From the NCBI GenBank assembly GCA_035447605.1, contig DAOTHJ010000010.1:5468-69467 (forward strand): a stretch of DNA of 64,000 nucleotides. The letters run 5' to 3'. The notes under the pieces are model-generated. The model was not told the origin of the DNA. It saw only the letters and a list, made by a program, of their open reading frames with translations, and did no database searches. How positions within the stretch are numbered: the first letter of the stretch is position 1; each line of letters starts with the position of its first letter. Of the stretch, positions 15,940-29,643 are shown one piece after another. The translations under genes were made by a program, and so were the position numbers. The stretch comes from UMGS1668 sp035447605. Lineage in GTDB: Bacteria; Bacillota; Clostridia; Oscillospirales; Ruminococcaceae.

Positions 15940-16605
15940 ATGAAAATTGCAATAGACGGCCCCGCCGGTGCGGGAAAAAGCTCGGTCGCTCGGGCAGTGG
16001 CGGATTTGCTGGGATTTCTCTACGTCGATACCGGCGCGCTTTACCGGGCGGCGGCGCTCTATGCGATCCGCAAGGGCGCAAATCCCGGCGACGCGGAGCA
16101 GATGCTGCCGCTTTTGGCGGAGATGAAGCCGGAACTTTGCTATCGGAATGGGGAACAGTGCGTCTTGCTGGACGGCGAAGATGTCTCGTCCCTGATCCGG
16201 ACGGAGGAGGTCTCCGCCGGCGCCTCGGCGATCTCGGCGATCCCGAAGGTGCGGGAATTCTTATTTCATCTTCAGCGGGATATTGCGGAAAAGAACGACG
16301 TCGTCATGGATGGCAGGGACATCGGCACGGTGGTGCTGCCGGATGCGGAAATCAAGATTTTCCTGACCGCGGAGCCGGAGATCCGGGCAAAGCGGCGCAT
16401 GCTGCAGCTGGCGGAGAAGGGCGTTTATTCGGAATATGAGGATGTGCTCGCGGATATCCGGCGGAGGGACTGGAACGATTCCCACCGTGCGGCCGCGCCT
16501 CTTCAGATTGCGGACGGCGCCGTCTTGCTGGACAGCTCCTTCCTGAGCGAGAAGGAGACCGCCCTGCGCGTCGTTGAAATGATCAGAAAGGCGGCGGAAG
16601 CGTGA
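15940..16605 (+). CDS. cmk: Cytidylate kinase
   Basis: A 221-residue CMP/dCMP kinase that phosphorylates (d)CMP with ATP in pyrimidine salvage and recycling. The P-loop IDGPAGAGKSSVAR is at the N-terminus, VDTGALYRA is the CMP-binding signature, VMDGRDIGTVVLPDA follows, and RRDWNDSHRAAAPL forms the lid. AAGGAAGG precedes the ATG. Its stop overlaps the plsC GTG start by four bases (GTGA), so cmk, plsC and ispH-rpsA form a tight operon. Confidence 0.95.
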   Translation: MKIAIDGPAGAGKSSVARAVADLLGFLYVDTGALYRAAALYAIRKGANPGDAEQMLPLLAEMKPELCYRNGEQCVLLDGEDVSSLIRTEEVSAGASAISAIPKVREFLFHLQRDIAEKNDVVMDGRDIGTVVLPDAEIKIFLTAEPEIRAKRRMLQLAEKGVYSEYEDVLADIRRRDWNDSHRAAAPLQIADGAVLLDSSFLSEKETALRVVEMIRKAAEA

Positions 16606-17186
16606 AGCTGACCTTTCTGAAAAAAGTGGTATGGGTGCTTTTCCGCTTTCTTTTTTGGATCGAATACGAGGGGCTTGAAAATCTCCCGGAAGGCGGCGGC
16701 TATCTTGTTTGCCCAAACCATCGCTCTTATTTCGATCCCCTTTTTATAGGCGACCAGCTTCCGCTCGAGCGGACTAAATTTATGGTAAAGGCCGAGCTCC
16801 TGCGCGGGCCTCTTTTTAGCGGGTTTCTGAAGAAACTCGGCTGTTTCGGCGTCGACCGCGGCAAGGGGGATCTCGCCGCCGTCGAGACCGCGGTGACTCT
16901 TGTGCGGGAGGGCAACATCCTGATGATCTTCCCGGAGGGCACCAGAGGCCAAGGGCCCGAGATGAAGCCCTTCAAGACCGGCGCCGCCTTTGTTGCCAAG
17001 CACACCGGCGCGGGCATCGTTCCCGTGGCGATTGATTTTAAAGGAAAACTGCGAATCTTTAAAAAAGTTACGGTTCGTTTCGGAACTTTTATTTCAAACG
17101 GGGAGCTCGGCAACTCCCTGCATAAGGCGTCCAACCTGATCCGCGAGAGAGTCGACGCGATGCTGGAGGCGGCAAAATGGAGCTGA
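16602..17186 (+). CDS. plsC: 1-acyl-sn-glycerol-3-phosphate acyltransferase
   Basis: A 194-residue PlsC-type acyltransferase that makes phosphatidic acid at the membrane. Motif I is NHRSYFD (H-x4-D), the glycerophosphate site is around GCFGVDRGKGD, and motif III is FPEGTRG. The N-terminal VVWVLFRFLFW is a hydrophobic anchor. GTG start overlapping cmk; the 3' end overlaps ispH by 10 bases. Confidence 0.92.
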   Translation: MKLTFLKKVVWVLFRFLFWIEYEGLENLPEGGGYLVCPNHRSYFDPLFIGDQLPLERTKFMVKAELLRGPLFSGFLKKLGCFGVDRGKGDLAAVETAVTLVREGNILMIFPEGTRGQGPEMKPFKTGAAFVAKHTGAGIVPVAIDFKGKLRIFKKVTVRFGTFISNGELGNSLHKASNLIRERVDAMLEAAKWS

Positions 17187-19183
17187 TTCTTGCAAAAACC
17201 GCCGGGTTTTGCTTTGGCGTTAAGCGCGCGGTCGAGACGGCGGAGCGCTTCGCCGAGAGGGGAGAGCCGGCCGTGACGCTCGGCGAGCTGATCCATAATC
17301 CGGATGTGGTCGGAGAGCTGGCCAAGAGGGGCGTGCCGCCGGTCGATTCGCCGGAGGAGTGTCCGCCGGGAGCCACGCTGATCATCCGTTCCCATGGAGT
17401 TTCGCCGGAGGTGATCCGGAGAATCCGGGAGCTCGGCCTTTCTTTCTGTGACGCGACCTGCCCGTTTGTCGAAAAGATCCACCGCATCGCCGATGAGCGC
17501 ACGGCGGCCGGAGACATCCTTCTCGTCATGGGGGACCCCGACCACGCGGAAACGAAGGGCATCCTCGGCCACTGCGGAGAAAATGCGGCGGTCCTGCGGA
17601 ATCTGGATGAACTGGAAAGATACGTGAAAAACGAGGCCCCATTTGGCGAAAAATGTCACACACTTCTTTCCCAAACCACCTTTTTAAGGTCAGAATGGAA
17701 AAAATGCGAAGAATTTGCGAAAAAAGTCTATACAAAATTAAAAATATTTGATACAATATGCCATGATGCCTATACTAAACAAAGGGAGGCGGAGCTCCTT
17801 TCCAAACGCTGCGATCGAATGATCGTTGCGGGAGGCAAGAAAAGCTCCAATACCGCGAGGCTTTACGAAACCTGTGCCGCACATTGCCCATCCGTCTTGG
17901 TGGAGGACCCCTCCGAGCTTCGGCGGATGGATTGGACAGGCAGTAAAGTCATAGGTGTCACTGCCGGTGCGTCTACCCCATCCGGCATCATTAAGGAGGT
18001 TCTTGAAACAATGAGTGAGATTCTGGAAAACAAACCGGAAGAGGAAATGAGCTTTGCGGAGCTGCTCGACCAATCTTTTAAAAACGGTATTCACAACGGC
18101 GAAAAGGTCACCGGCAGAGTGGAAGGTTTTACTCCGATGAATGAGATCATCGTCAGCGTCGGAACCAAGCACACCGGCTACATCGCTCCGGAAGAACTGA
18201 GCGAAGACCCTACCGTCAAGCCTCAGGATATCGTCAAAGTCGGCGATGAGCTTCAGCTGATCGTTTTACACGTGGACGACAGAGAGGGCACCGTTTCCCT
18301 GTCCAAAAAGAAAATTGACGCGGAGCAGAATTTCCAGAGAGTGGCGGATGCCGCTGAATCCGGAGAAATTCTTGAAGGCGTCGTGGTCGAAGTCGTCAAA
18401 GGCGGCGTCATTGCCGTCACGGATGGAATCCGCGTGTTTATTCCCGCTTCCCAGGCTACCGCATCCCGCAATGAGCCCCTTGAAGGTTTGCTGAAACAGA
18501 ATGTCCGCTTCAGGATCCTCGAGGTCAATCCGGGCCGTAAACGTGCGATCGGATCCATCCGCTCCGTTCTCTCCGAGGAGAGAAAGGCCCGCGAGGCCGT
18601 GTTCTGGGATGATATCGAACCCGGCAAAGTCTATACCGGCAAGGTCAAATCCCTCACTTCCTATGGCGCGTTTGTCGATCTCGGCGGCGTCGATGGTATG
18701 GTTCACGTCTCCGAGCTGAGCTGGCTCCGGGTTGCTCATCCGTCCGATGTCGTCAAAGTCGGCGATGTCCTCGAAGTCTACGTCAAAGATGTCGACAAAG
18801 AGGCCAAAAAGATTTCTCTCGGCTACAAGAAGCCGGAAAATAACCCGTGGGAGATCCTCAGAAGAGAGTATCCGGTCGGCACGGTCTGCACCGTGAAGGT
18901 TGTCTCCATGACTGCTTTCGGCGCGTTTGCTCAGGTCATACCGGGCATCGACGGCCTGATCCATATCTCTCAGATTTCCTATGACCGCATTGCGAAACCG
19001 CAGGATGTTCTTTCCGTCGGCCAGGAGGTCGAGGTCAAGATCACCGATATCGATTTCGACAAAAAGCGCGTCAGCCTTTCCATCAAAGCTCTGCTTGAGC
19101 CGCCGGTCAAAGCCGAAGCACCCGCCGAAGCCGCTGCCGAGGCTCCTGCTGAAGTCCCGGCCGAAGCTCCTGCCGAGGAATAA
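17177..19183 (+). CDS. ispH: IspH-ribosomal protein S1 fusion (HMBPP reductase plus four S1 domains)
   Basis: A 668-residue fusion. Residues 1-285 are 4-hydroxy-3-methylbut-2-enyl diphosphate reductase, last step of the MEP isoprenoid pathway, with the three 4Fe-4S cysteines at 12 (GFCFGV), 95 (ATCPFVEK) and 195 (TICHDAYTKQRE). About 300-640 hold four S1 RNA-binding repeats, the third and fourth being the most canonical (YGAFVDLGGVDGMVHVSELS, FGAFAQVIPGIDGLIHISQ). An Ala/Pro/Glu tail of about 25 residues (APAEAAAEAPAE and variants) closes the protein. This fusion is well known in Clostridia and is not an assembly fault. The ATG at 17177 lies inside plsC. Confidence 0.93.
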   Translation: MELILAKTAGFCFGVKRAVETAERFAERGEPAVTLGELIHNPDVVGELAKRGVPPVDSPEECPPGATLIIRSHGVSPEVIRRIRELGLSFCDATCPFVEKIHRIADERTAAGDILLVMGDPDHAETKGILGHCGENAAVLRNLDELERYVKNEAPFGEKCHTLLSQTTFLRSEWKKCEEFAKKVYTKLKIFDTICHDAYTKQREAELLSKRCDRMIVAGGKKSSNTARLYETCAAHCPSVLVEDPSELRRMDWTGSKVIGVTAGASTPSGIIKEVLETMSEILENKPEEEMSFAELLDQSFKNGIHNGEKVTGRVEGFTPMNEIIVSVGTKHTGYIAPEELSEDPTVKPQDIVKVGDELQLIVLHVDDREGTVSLSKKKIDAEQNFQRVADAAESGEILEGVVVEVVKGGVIAVTDGIRVFIPASQATASRNEPLEGLLKQNVRFRILEVNPGRKRAIGSIRSVLSEERKAREAVFWDDIEPGKVYTGKVKSLTSYGAFVDLGGVDGMVHVSELSWLRVAHPSDVVKVGDVLEVYVKDVDKEAKKISLGYKKPENNPWEILRREYPVGTVCTVKVVSMTAFGAFAQVIPGIDGLIHISQISYDRIAKPQDVLSVGQEVEVKITDIDFDKKRVSLSIKALLEPPVKAEAPAEAAAEAPAEVPAEAPAEE

Positions 19184-19204
19184 TCGGGATTACATACTGT
19201 GCAT

Positions 19205-19238
19205 CAAGCCTTCGCCCGTTTCGGGCGGGGGCTTTTTT
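19205..19238 (+). terminator. Terminator of the cmk-plsC-ispH operon
   Basis: Stem AAGCC..CGCCCG / CGGGCG..GGCTT with two wobbles, then T6. Confidence 0.7.
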
Positions 19239-19269
19239 ATCGGAAACGGCAGATCGGCCGGCATTCGCC

Positions 19270-19298
19270 TTGAAAACCACCGCGGATCGTGGTATCCT
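19270..19298 (+). promoter_or_regulatory. Sigma-A promoter of pncB
   Basis: TTGAAA (19270-19275), 17-base spacer, TATCCT (19293-19298). Confidence 0.6.
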
Positions 19299-19344
19299 GA
19301 ATTCATAGAAAAATTTGGCGCAACTGCGCGGAAACGGAGAGTAT

Positions 19345-20793
19345 ATGGCAAGGGATACTTACAATTTGAGCATGCTCACAGATTTCTACGAGATGACCAT
19401 GTCTAACGGCTATCTCCGTGAAGGGATGGGCGACACGGAAGTCGTCTTTGATATGTTTTTCCGGGAGATTCCGGATCACGGCGGCTTCGCCATCTGTGCC
19501 GGGCTGGAACAGCTGATCATGTATTACAAAAATCTCTCTTTCGAGGAGGAGGATATCGCGTATCTCCGCGGAAAAGGCATCTTCAGCGAGGAGTTTCTGG
19601 ATTACCTCCGGCATTTCAAATTTGTGTGCGACGTCTGGTCGGTTCCGGAGGGCACGCCGGTCTTTCCGGGCGAGCCGATCGTGGTCGTAAAGGGCCCGGT
19701 CATTCAGGCGCAGCTCGTGGAGACGATGACGCTGCTGACGCTCAATCATCAGTCCGTGATCGCAACCAAAGCCGCCCGCATCGTGCACGCGGCGGAGGGC
19801 AGGGCAATCATGGAGTTCGGTTCCCGCCGTGCGCAGAGCGCGCAGGCCGCCATCCTCGGCGCGCGTGCCGCCTATATCGCCGGTGTCGGCGCGACCGCCT
19901 GCACGATCACCGACCGGGATTACGGCGTCCCCGCCGTCGGCACCATGGCTCACAGCTGGGTGCAGCTTTTCCCGTCCGAATATGAGGCGTTCAAAAAATA
20001 TGCGGAGACCTATCCCACCAACTGCCTGCTGCTGGTCGATACCTATAACGTGCTCAAATCCGGCGTGCCGAACGCCATCAAAGTATTCGACGAAGTGCTG
20101 AAGCCTCTGGGCATCCGGCCGAAAGGCGTCCGGATCGACAGCGGAGACATCGCCTTTCTCTCCAAGCAGACGAGAAGGATGCTGGATGAGGCCGGCTATC
20201 CGGACTGCGGCATCGTCGCCTCCAACGCGCTGGATGAGTTCCTGATCAGCGACCTGATCCACCAGGGCGCCTGCGTCAACAGCTTCGGCGTCGGAGAGAA
20301 TCTGATCACGGCCAAGAGCGACCCGGTCTTCGGCGGCGTCTATAAGCTGGCCGCGGTTGAGAGAAACGGCGTGCTCGAGCCCGCCATCAAGATCAGTGAA
20401 AGCGTCGGCAAGATCACAAACCCGGGTTTCAAGACGTTTTACCGTTTTTATGACAAAGAGAGCGGCAAGGCCTGCGCGGACTATGTCTGCCTCCGCGACG
20501 AGCCCGCTCCGGATACCTCCGTGCCGTTCGAGATTTTCGATCCGAACGCGACATGGAAACGCAAGGAGCTGGAAAACGCCGAAGCAAAGGAGATGCTGGT
20601 TCCGATCTTTCTCCGTGGCAGTCAGGTCTACGAGTGCCCGCCGCTCCGGGAAGCGAAGGACTACTGCGCCGCGCAGCTCGACACCCTCTGGGAGGAACTC
20701 CGGCGCCTGGAATATCCGCACAAATATTATGTCGACCTCTCGCAAAAGCTCTGGACGCTCAAGGATTCCATGCTTCACCGGGCCGAGCACTGA
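19345..20793 (+). CDS. pncB: Nicotinate phosphoribosyltransferase
   Basis: A 482-residue enzyme that condenses nicotinate with PRPP to nicotinate mononucleotide in NAD salvage. The start LSMLTDFYEMTMSNGYL is the family signature. EFGSRRAQS carries active-site residues, MAHSWVQLF contains the regulatory histidine region, and VRIDSGDIAFLS is the phosphate-binding loop. GGAGAG precedes the ATG at 19345. Single gene with its own promoter and terminator, sitting where rplL is usually found upstream of rpoB. Confidence 0.95.
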   Translation: MARDTYNLSMLTDFYEMTMSNGYLREGMGDTEVVFDMFFREIPDHGGFAICAGLEQLIMYYKNLSFEEEDIAYLRGKGIFSEEFLDYLRHFKFVCDVWSVPEGTPVFPGEPIVVVKGPVIQAQLVETMTLLTLNHQSVIATKAARIVHAAEGRAIMEFGSRRAQSAQAAILGARAAYIAGVGATACTITDRDYGVPAVGTMAHSWVQLFPSEYEAFKKYAETYPTNCLLLVDTYNVLKSGVPNAIKVFDEVLKPLGIRPKGVRIDSGDIAFLSKQTRRMLDEAGYPDCGIVASNALDEFLISDLIHQGACVNSFGVGENLITAKSDPVFGGVYKLAAVERNGVLEPAIKISESVGKITNPGFKTFYRFYDKESGKACADYVCLRDEPAPDTSVPFEIFDPNATWKRKELENAEAKEMLVPIFLRGSQVYECPPLREAKDYCAAQLDTLWEELRRLEYPHKYYVDLSQKLWTLKDSMLHRAEH

Positions 20794-20832
20794 GGAGATT
20801 TGCCGATTCTTGGCATTTGAGAAAAACGAAAT

Positions 20833-20868
20833 CAAAAAAGACCGGAGGGAAACCTCCGGCCTTTTTAT
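20833..20868 (+). terminator. Terminator after pncB
   Basis: CCGGAGG / CCTCCGG stem with A-rich and T-rich flanks (one mismatch in the outer stem). Confidence 0.8.
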
Positions 20869-21399
20869 GTGATTCCGCCATTTTGCCGGACCAAAAATTT
20901 CCGCCGGGCCGATACGGGACGTGCTCACCGGAGATGTGGGCGTGCCGTTTTACCATATTTTTTGCCCTCGGAAAGGGCCGTCGCCTCCGTTTTGGAGCAC
21001 AAAACGGGGCCTGTTAACAACCCGCCTTTTCCGCCGCGGAGCCTCCTCTATATATTATCTTACCTATAAATAAATTGTCGCTTTTTGAGGATAAAAAGAA
21101 AAAGAGAGGCGGACGGGTCCATCCGCGGCAGCTTTTGCGGAGGCCCTGCGTCGCTTAGCCCTCGGATTTCACGCAGATCAATATGCATAAAATTTCATAA
21201 AACGCAAAATTAATGCAAATATATGCGGAAAAGAAACTCACGGATGCGTGGGATGTTTTTTGCATGATAAGGAAGGAATTGGAAATCGCGCGACGGCTGT
21301 ATAGTCATGGAGATTTTTGCCAAGGATCCGCAAAAGAGGCTTTTCTCTTTTATTACTAAGAAACTAATAAAAAAATAGGCGCAAAGCCCAAAAAAGACC
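20869..21399. other. AT-rich intergenic stretch before rpoB; no gene recognised
   Basis: About 530 bases with no ORF that has a ribosome binding site and plausible codons. AAAAGAG / CTCTTTT near 21330-21355 is a weak hairpin. rplJ and rplL, the usual upstream neighbours of rpoB, are not here. Confidence 0.6.
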
Positions 21400-21428
21400 T
21401 TGACACCTTTTCTTAAAAGCAATATAAT
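21400..21428 (+). promoter_or_regulatory. Consensus sigma-A promoter of the rpoBC operon
   Basis: TTGACA (21400-21405), 17-base spacer, TATAAT (21423-21428): an exact match to consensus in both boxes. The leader to the rpoB start is about 120 bases. Confidence 0.85.
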
Positions 21429-21552
21429 AATAAAATGTACCATAATGGATACCTGTGCCGTACAAAGATTATATTACCACAAATTGTGCGGGAATGCAAG
21501 TGGTTCCAACGAAAATAATGACGTAAATACGGATGAATGGAGTGGGCTAAAT

Positions 21553-25275
<3,723 letters not shown>

Positions 25276-25291
25276 GGGGAGGGGCTGCAAC

Positions 25292-28200
25292 ATGGAGATG
25301 AATCCGTTTGATTCCATCAAGATCGGCCTTGCTTCGCCGGAGATGATCCGCGAGTGGTCTTACGGTGAGGTAAAGAAACCCGAAACCATCAACTACCGCA
25401 CACTCAAGCCCGAAAGGGACGGTCTTTTTTGCGAAAGAATCTTTGGGCCGACCAAGGACTGGGAGTGCTACTGCGGAAAATATAAAAGGATCCGTTTTAA
25501 GGGTAAGATCTGCGAGCGCTGCGGCGTTGAGGTCACAAGGGCAAAGGTTCGCCGTGAGCGCATGGGCCATATTGAGCTCGCCGCGCCGGTTTCCCACATC
25601 TGGTATTTCAAGGGCATTCCTTCCAGAATGGGCTTAATTCTGGATGTTTCCCCGCGTCTGCTCGAAAAAGTTCTCTATTTTGCAAGCTACATTGTCACCG
25701 ATCCGGGTACCACCCCGCTGGAGCAGAAACAGCTCCTCTCCGAGAAGGAATACCGGGATATGCGTGAAAAATATGAAAACGACTTCCAGGCCGGCATGGG
25801 CGCCGAGGCCATTCAGGTTCTGCTCAAGGATATCAATCTGGAGCAGCTTTCCGTCCAGCTTCACGAGGAGCTGGAGACCGCCACCGGCCAGAAGCGTGTC
25901 CGCCTGCTGAAGAGGCTCGAAGTGGTCGAGGCATTCCGTCTCTCCGGCAACCGCCCGGAGTGGATGATCATGGATGTCATCCCGGTCATTCCGCCGGATA
26001 TCCGCCCGATGGTTCAGCTCGACGGCGGACGTTTCGCCACCTCCGACCTCAACGACCTTTACCGCCGCGTCATCAACCGCAACAACAGACTGAAAAGGCT
26101 ACTGGAGCTCGGCGCGCCGGACATCATCGTCCGCAACGAGAAACGTATGCTTCAGGAGGCCGTCGACGCCCTGATCGACAACGGCCGCCGCGGCAGACCG
26201 GTCACCGGACCGAACAACCGCCCGCTCAAATCCCTTTCCGATATGCTCAAGGGCAAGCAGGGCCGTTTCCGTCAGAACCTGCTCGGCAAACGTGTCGACT
26301 ATTCCGGCCGTTCCGTCATCGTGGTCGGGCCGGAACTCAAGATGTCCCAGTGCGGTCTGCCGAAAGAGATGGCCCTCGAACTCTTCAAGCCGTTCGTCAT
26401 GAAACGGCTCGTGGATGTCGGCGCCGCCACCAATATTAAAAACGCGAGAAAGATGGTCGAGCGCGCGAAGCCGGAAGTCTGGGATGCCCTCGAGATCGTC
26501 ATCAAGGATCACCCGGTCATCCTGAACCGCGCCCCTACGCTGCACAGACTGGGTATTCAGGCTTTTGAGCCGATCCTTGTTGAAGGCAGAGCCATCAAGC
26601 TGCACCCGCTGGCCTGCACGGCCTATAACGCGGACTTCGACGGCGACCAGATGGCCGTCCACGTTCCGCTCTCTACCGAAGCGCAGGCGGAAGCCCGCTT
26701 CCTGATGCTCGAAGCCAACAACCTGCTCAAGCCGGCCGACGGAAAGCCTGTCACCGTGCCGACGCAGGATATGGTCCTCGGCTCCTATTACCTTACTCTT
26801 GTCAAGCCCGGCATGGAGCCCGGCGAAGGCAAGGCGTTCCGCGACATCAACGAGGCCGTCATGGCCTATTCAGAAGGTGTCGTCGGCCTCCATGCGCCGA
26901 TCTTTGTGCGCGTGGAAAAAGAGGTCGACGGCGTTGTGCAGCAGAAGCTCATCAACACCACCGTCGGCAAACTGATCTTCAATATGCCGATCCCGCAGGA
27001 TCTCGGCTATGTCGACCGCAGCAACCCTGAGCACGCTTTCGACCTCGAAGTGGATTTCCTGGTCGGCAAAAAACAGCTCGGAAAGATCATCGAGCGCTGC
27101 ATCCGCAAACACGGTACCGCCGAAACCGGCGTCGTGCTCGACCGCATCAAGGCGCAGGGCTACAAATACTCCACCAAGAGCGGCATCACCGTCTCCGTCA
27201 ACGACGCGGTCATCCCGCCGAAGAAGAAGGAGCTGCTCGCCGAAGCCGAAGCCAAGATCGACTCCATCACCAAAAAATATCACCGCGGCCTGATGTCCAA
27301 CGAGGAACGCTACAAGATGGTCATCGCCACTTGGAACGAGACGACCGAAAAGGTTGCCGATGCCCTGAAGGATAACCTCGACCGCTACAATCCGATCTTC
27401 ATGATGGCCGATTCCGGAGCCCGTGGTTCCATGAACCAGATTCGTCAGCTCGCCGGCATGCGCGGACTGATCGCCAACACCTCCGGCCGAGCCGTCGAGA
27501 TCCCGATCCGCGCCAATTACCGTGAAGGACTGAACATTCTGGAATACTTCATCTCCAGCCGCGGCGCGAGAAAAGGTCTTGCCGATACCGCCCTTCGTAC
27601 GGCGGACTCCGGCTATCTGACCCGGCGTCTGGTCGATGTCTCGCAGGACGTCATCATCCGCGAGCAGGACTGCGGCACGCATGAAGGCATCGTCGTGCAC
27701 GACATCCGCGAAGGCGGAGAGATGATTGAGCCGATGTCCGAGCGTTTGATCGGCCGTTATCCCTGCGACGACGTTCTCGATCCGAAGACGGGAGACGTAC
27801 TTGTCAGCAAGAATAAGATGATGGATGAAGACGACGCGGATAAAATTGTTGCCGCCGGCATCCGCGAGGTCAAGCTCCGTTCCATTCTCAACTGCGAGGC
27901 GAAGCACGGCGTCTGCGCCAAATGCTACGGCGCCAACCTTGCAAACGGCAAATCTGTTAGCATCGGCGAAGCGGTCGGCGTCATCGCGGCGCAGTCCATC
28001 GGCGAGCCGGGCACCCAGCTGACGATGCGTACTTTCCATACCGGAGGTATCGCGACCGCCGAGGATATCACGCAGGGTCTTCCGAGAGTTGAAGAGCTTT
28101 TCGAGGCCCGCACCCCGAAGCGCGAGGCCCTGATCAGCGAGATCGAGGGCGACGTGCGCATCGAGGAAATCAAGAAAAACCGCCACGTCGTCGTCTTCAA

Positions 28201-28888
28201 CAAAGAGACGAACGACGAGCGCAAATATCTGCTCTCCTACGGCAGCCGCCCGACCGTTCAGGACGGCGACCACATCAAGGCCGGCACGCTGCTGACCGAA
28301 GGCTCCGTCAACCCGCATAAGTATCTGGAGGTCAACGGCGCGCTCTCCGTTCAGGATTACCTGATCGCCGAAGTGCAGAAGGTTTACCGCCTCCAGGGCG
28401 TTGATATCAACGACAAGCACATCGAGGTCATTGTCCGCCAGATGATGAAGAAGGTTCGCGTCGACGAATCCGGCGATACCGGCATGCTCAGCGGCATGGT
28501 CGTGGAACGCGCCGATCTCTTCGCCGCCAACCGCGAGATCCGTAAGCGCATCGCCGCCGGAGAGACCAATCTCCGCGAAGGCACCTATATCCCGATGCTG
28601 CTCGGTATCACGAAGGCCTCCCTTGCCACGGAATCCTTCCTCTCCGCCGCCTCCTTCCAGGAGACCACGAGGGTGCTGACCGAGGCCGCGATCAAGGGCA
28701 AGACCGACCACCTGCTTGGCCTCAAAGAGAACGTCATCATCGGCAAGCTGATTCCGGCCGGTACCGGCATGGAGTGCTACAACGACGTCGAGATCGAACC
28801 GGTTCAGCCGGAGCCGAAACCGATGCCGGATATTCACTCCAATGAGTACGCCAGCGTCATGGAGGCCGTGGAAGCGGTCAACGACTAA
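25292..28888 (+). CDS. rpoC: DNA-directed RNA polymerase subunit beta'
   Basis: About 1198 residues. The N-terminal zinc finger (CYCGKYKR...CERCG) comes first, the catalytic Mg site NADFDGDQMAVH lies near residue 445, and the second zinc site is in CEAKHGVCAKCYG. The trigger-loop region MRTFHTGGIA is present. GGGGAGGGG precedes the ATG at 25292; the frame extends into rpoB at 25262 without support. Co-transcribed with rpoB. Confidence 0.97.
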   Translation: MEMNPFDSIKIGLASPEMIREWSYGEVKKPETINYRTLKPERDGLFCERIFGPTKDWECYCGKYKRIRFKGKICERCGVEVTRAKVRRERMGHIELAAPVSHIWYFKGIPSRMGLILDVSPRLLEKVLYFASYIVTDPGTTPLEQKQLLSEKEYRDMREKYENDFQAGMGAEAIQVLLKDINLEQLSVQLHEELETATGQKRVRLLKRLEVVEAFRLSGNRPEWMIMDVIPVIPPDIRPMVQLDGGRFATSDLNDLYRRVINRNNRLKRLLELGAPDIIVRNEKRMLQEAVDALIDNGRRGRPVTGPNNRPLKSLSDMLKGKQGRFRQNLLGKRVDYSGRSVIVVGPELKMSQCGLPKEMALELFKPFVMKRLVDVGAATNIKNARKMVERAKPEVWDALEIVIKDHPVILNRAPTLHRLGIQAFEPILVEGRAIKLHPLACTAYNADFDGDQMAVHVPLSTEAQAEARFLMLEANNLLKPADGKPVTVPTQDMVLGSYYLTLVKPGMEPGEGKAFRDINEAVMAYSEGVVGLHAPIFVRVEKEVDGVVQQKLINTTVGKLIFNMPIPQDLGYVDRSNPEHAFDLEVDFLVGKKQLGKIIERCIRKHGTAETGVVLDRIKAQGYKYSTKSGITVSVNDAVIPPKKKELLAEAEAKIDSITKKYHRGLMSNEERYKMVIATWNETTEKVADALKDNLDRYNPIFMMADSGARGSMNQIRQLAGMRGLIANTSGRAVEIPIRANYREGLNILEYFISSRGARKGLADTALRTADSGYLTRRLVDVSQDVIIREQDCGTHEGIVVHDIREGGEMIEPMSERLIGRYPCDDVLDPKTGDVLVSKNKMMDEDDADKIVAAGIREVKLRSILNCEAKHGVCAKCYGANLANGKSVSIGEAVGVIAAQSIGEPGTQLTMRTFHTGGIATAEDITQGLPRVEELFEARTPKREALISEIEGDVRIEEIKKNRHVVVFNKETNDERKYLLSYGSRPTVQDGDHIKAGTLLTEGSVNPHKYLEVNGALSVQDYLIAEVQKVYRLQGVDINDKHIEVIVRQMMKKVRVDESGDTGMLSGMVVERADLFAANREIRKRIAAGETNLREGTYIPMLLGITKASLATESFLSAASFQETTRVLTEAAIKGKTDHLLGLKENVIIGKLIPAGTGMECYNDVEIEPVQPEPKPMPDIHSNEYASVMEAVEAVND

Positions 28889-28945
28889 AATCATATCGCA
28901 CAAACCGTTCCGGCATTTTTTGTGAAATACTGATAAACACGGGGA

Positions 28946-28974
28946 TTGGCAAAAAATGCCTCAAATGATATGAT
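28946..28974 (+). promoter_or_regulatory. Sigma-A promoter of the rpsL-rpsG-fusA genes
   Basis: TTGGCA (28946-28951), 17-base spacer, TATGAT (28969-28974), in the 184-base rpoC-rpsL gap. Confidence 0.65.
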
Positions 28975-29072
28975 TAACATTCGGTGATTCCCTTTTAAAG
29001 GGGTCGTTTTCGGTCTTAGGAGCGGCTTTTTTCCGCTCAAAAGATAAAAAAACGTAAGAAAGGAGGAAACTC

Positions 29073-29501
29073 ATGCCAACTTTTAGCCAGCTCGTTCGTC
29101 ATGGAAGAGAGGTTCTTGAAACCAAGTCCACTGCCCCGGCGCTCCTTCGCGGATGGAATTCCAAAAAGAAGACGGTGATCGATCAGCACAGCCCGCAAAA
29201 GAGAGGTGTCTGCACGGCTATCCGTACCGCGACGCCGAAAAAGCCGAACTCTGCCCTCCGCAAGATCGCGAGAGTCCGTCTCAGCAACGGGATCGAAGCT
29301 ACCTGCTATATCCCCGGTGTCGGACACAACCTTCAGGAGCACAGCGTCGTCCTTATCAGAGGCGGCCGTGTCAAAGATCTCCCTGGCGTCCGTTACCACA
29401 TCATCCGCGGAACCCTGGATGCACAGGGCGTCGCGAAGAGGATGCAGGGCCGCTCCAAATACGGTGCCAAGCGTCCGAAAGCCGGTGCTGCGAAAAAGTA
29501 A
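29073..29501 (+). CDS. rpsL: 30S ribosomal protein S12
   Basis: A 142-residue decoding-centre protein. TATPKKPNSALRKIARVRL and GGRVKDLPGVRYHIIRG are the conserved loops; the lysines altered in streptomycin resistance are the wild-type residues. AAAGGAGG lies before the ATG. First gene of the str operon. Confidence 0.97.
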   Translation: MPTFSQLVRHGREVLETKSTAPALLRGWNSKKKTVIDQHSPQKRGVCTAIRTATPKKPNSALRKIARVRLSNGIEATCYIPGVGHNLQEHSVVLIRGGRVKDLPGVRYHIIRGTLDAQGVAKRMQGRSKYGAKRPKAGAAKK

Positions 29502-29643
29502 GAGAACTTCCTGTTTATGAATGAAATACTGCTGCCGGAAGGCGGCGATCGATATAAATTTTTGTATCGTCCGCAGTTCGGCACAACGGGAGTTTGTCGC
29601 TTTCGAGTACCTATGAATTCATTCTATGAAGGAGGGAAGTAAA

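Noticed and set aside
17177..19183. IspH-S1 junction as a possible assembly chimera
   Set aside because: The same fusion is a well-known feature of Clostridia and the join is in frame with all domains complete.
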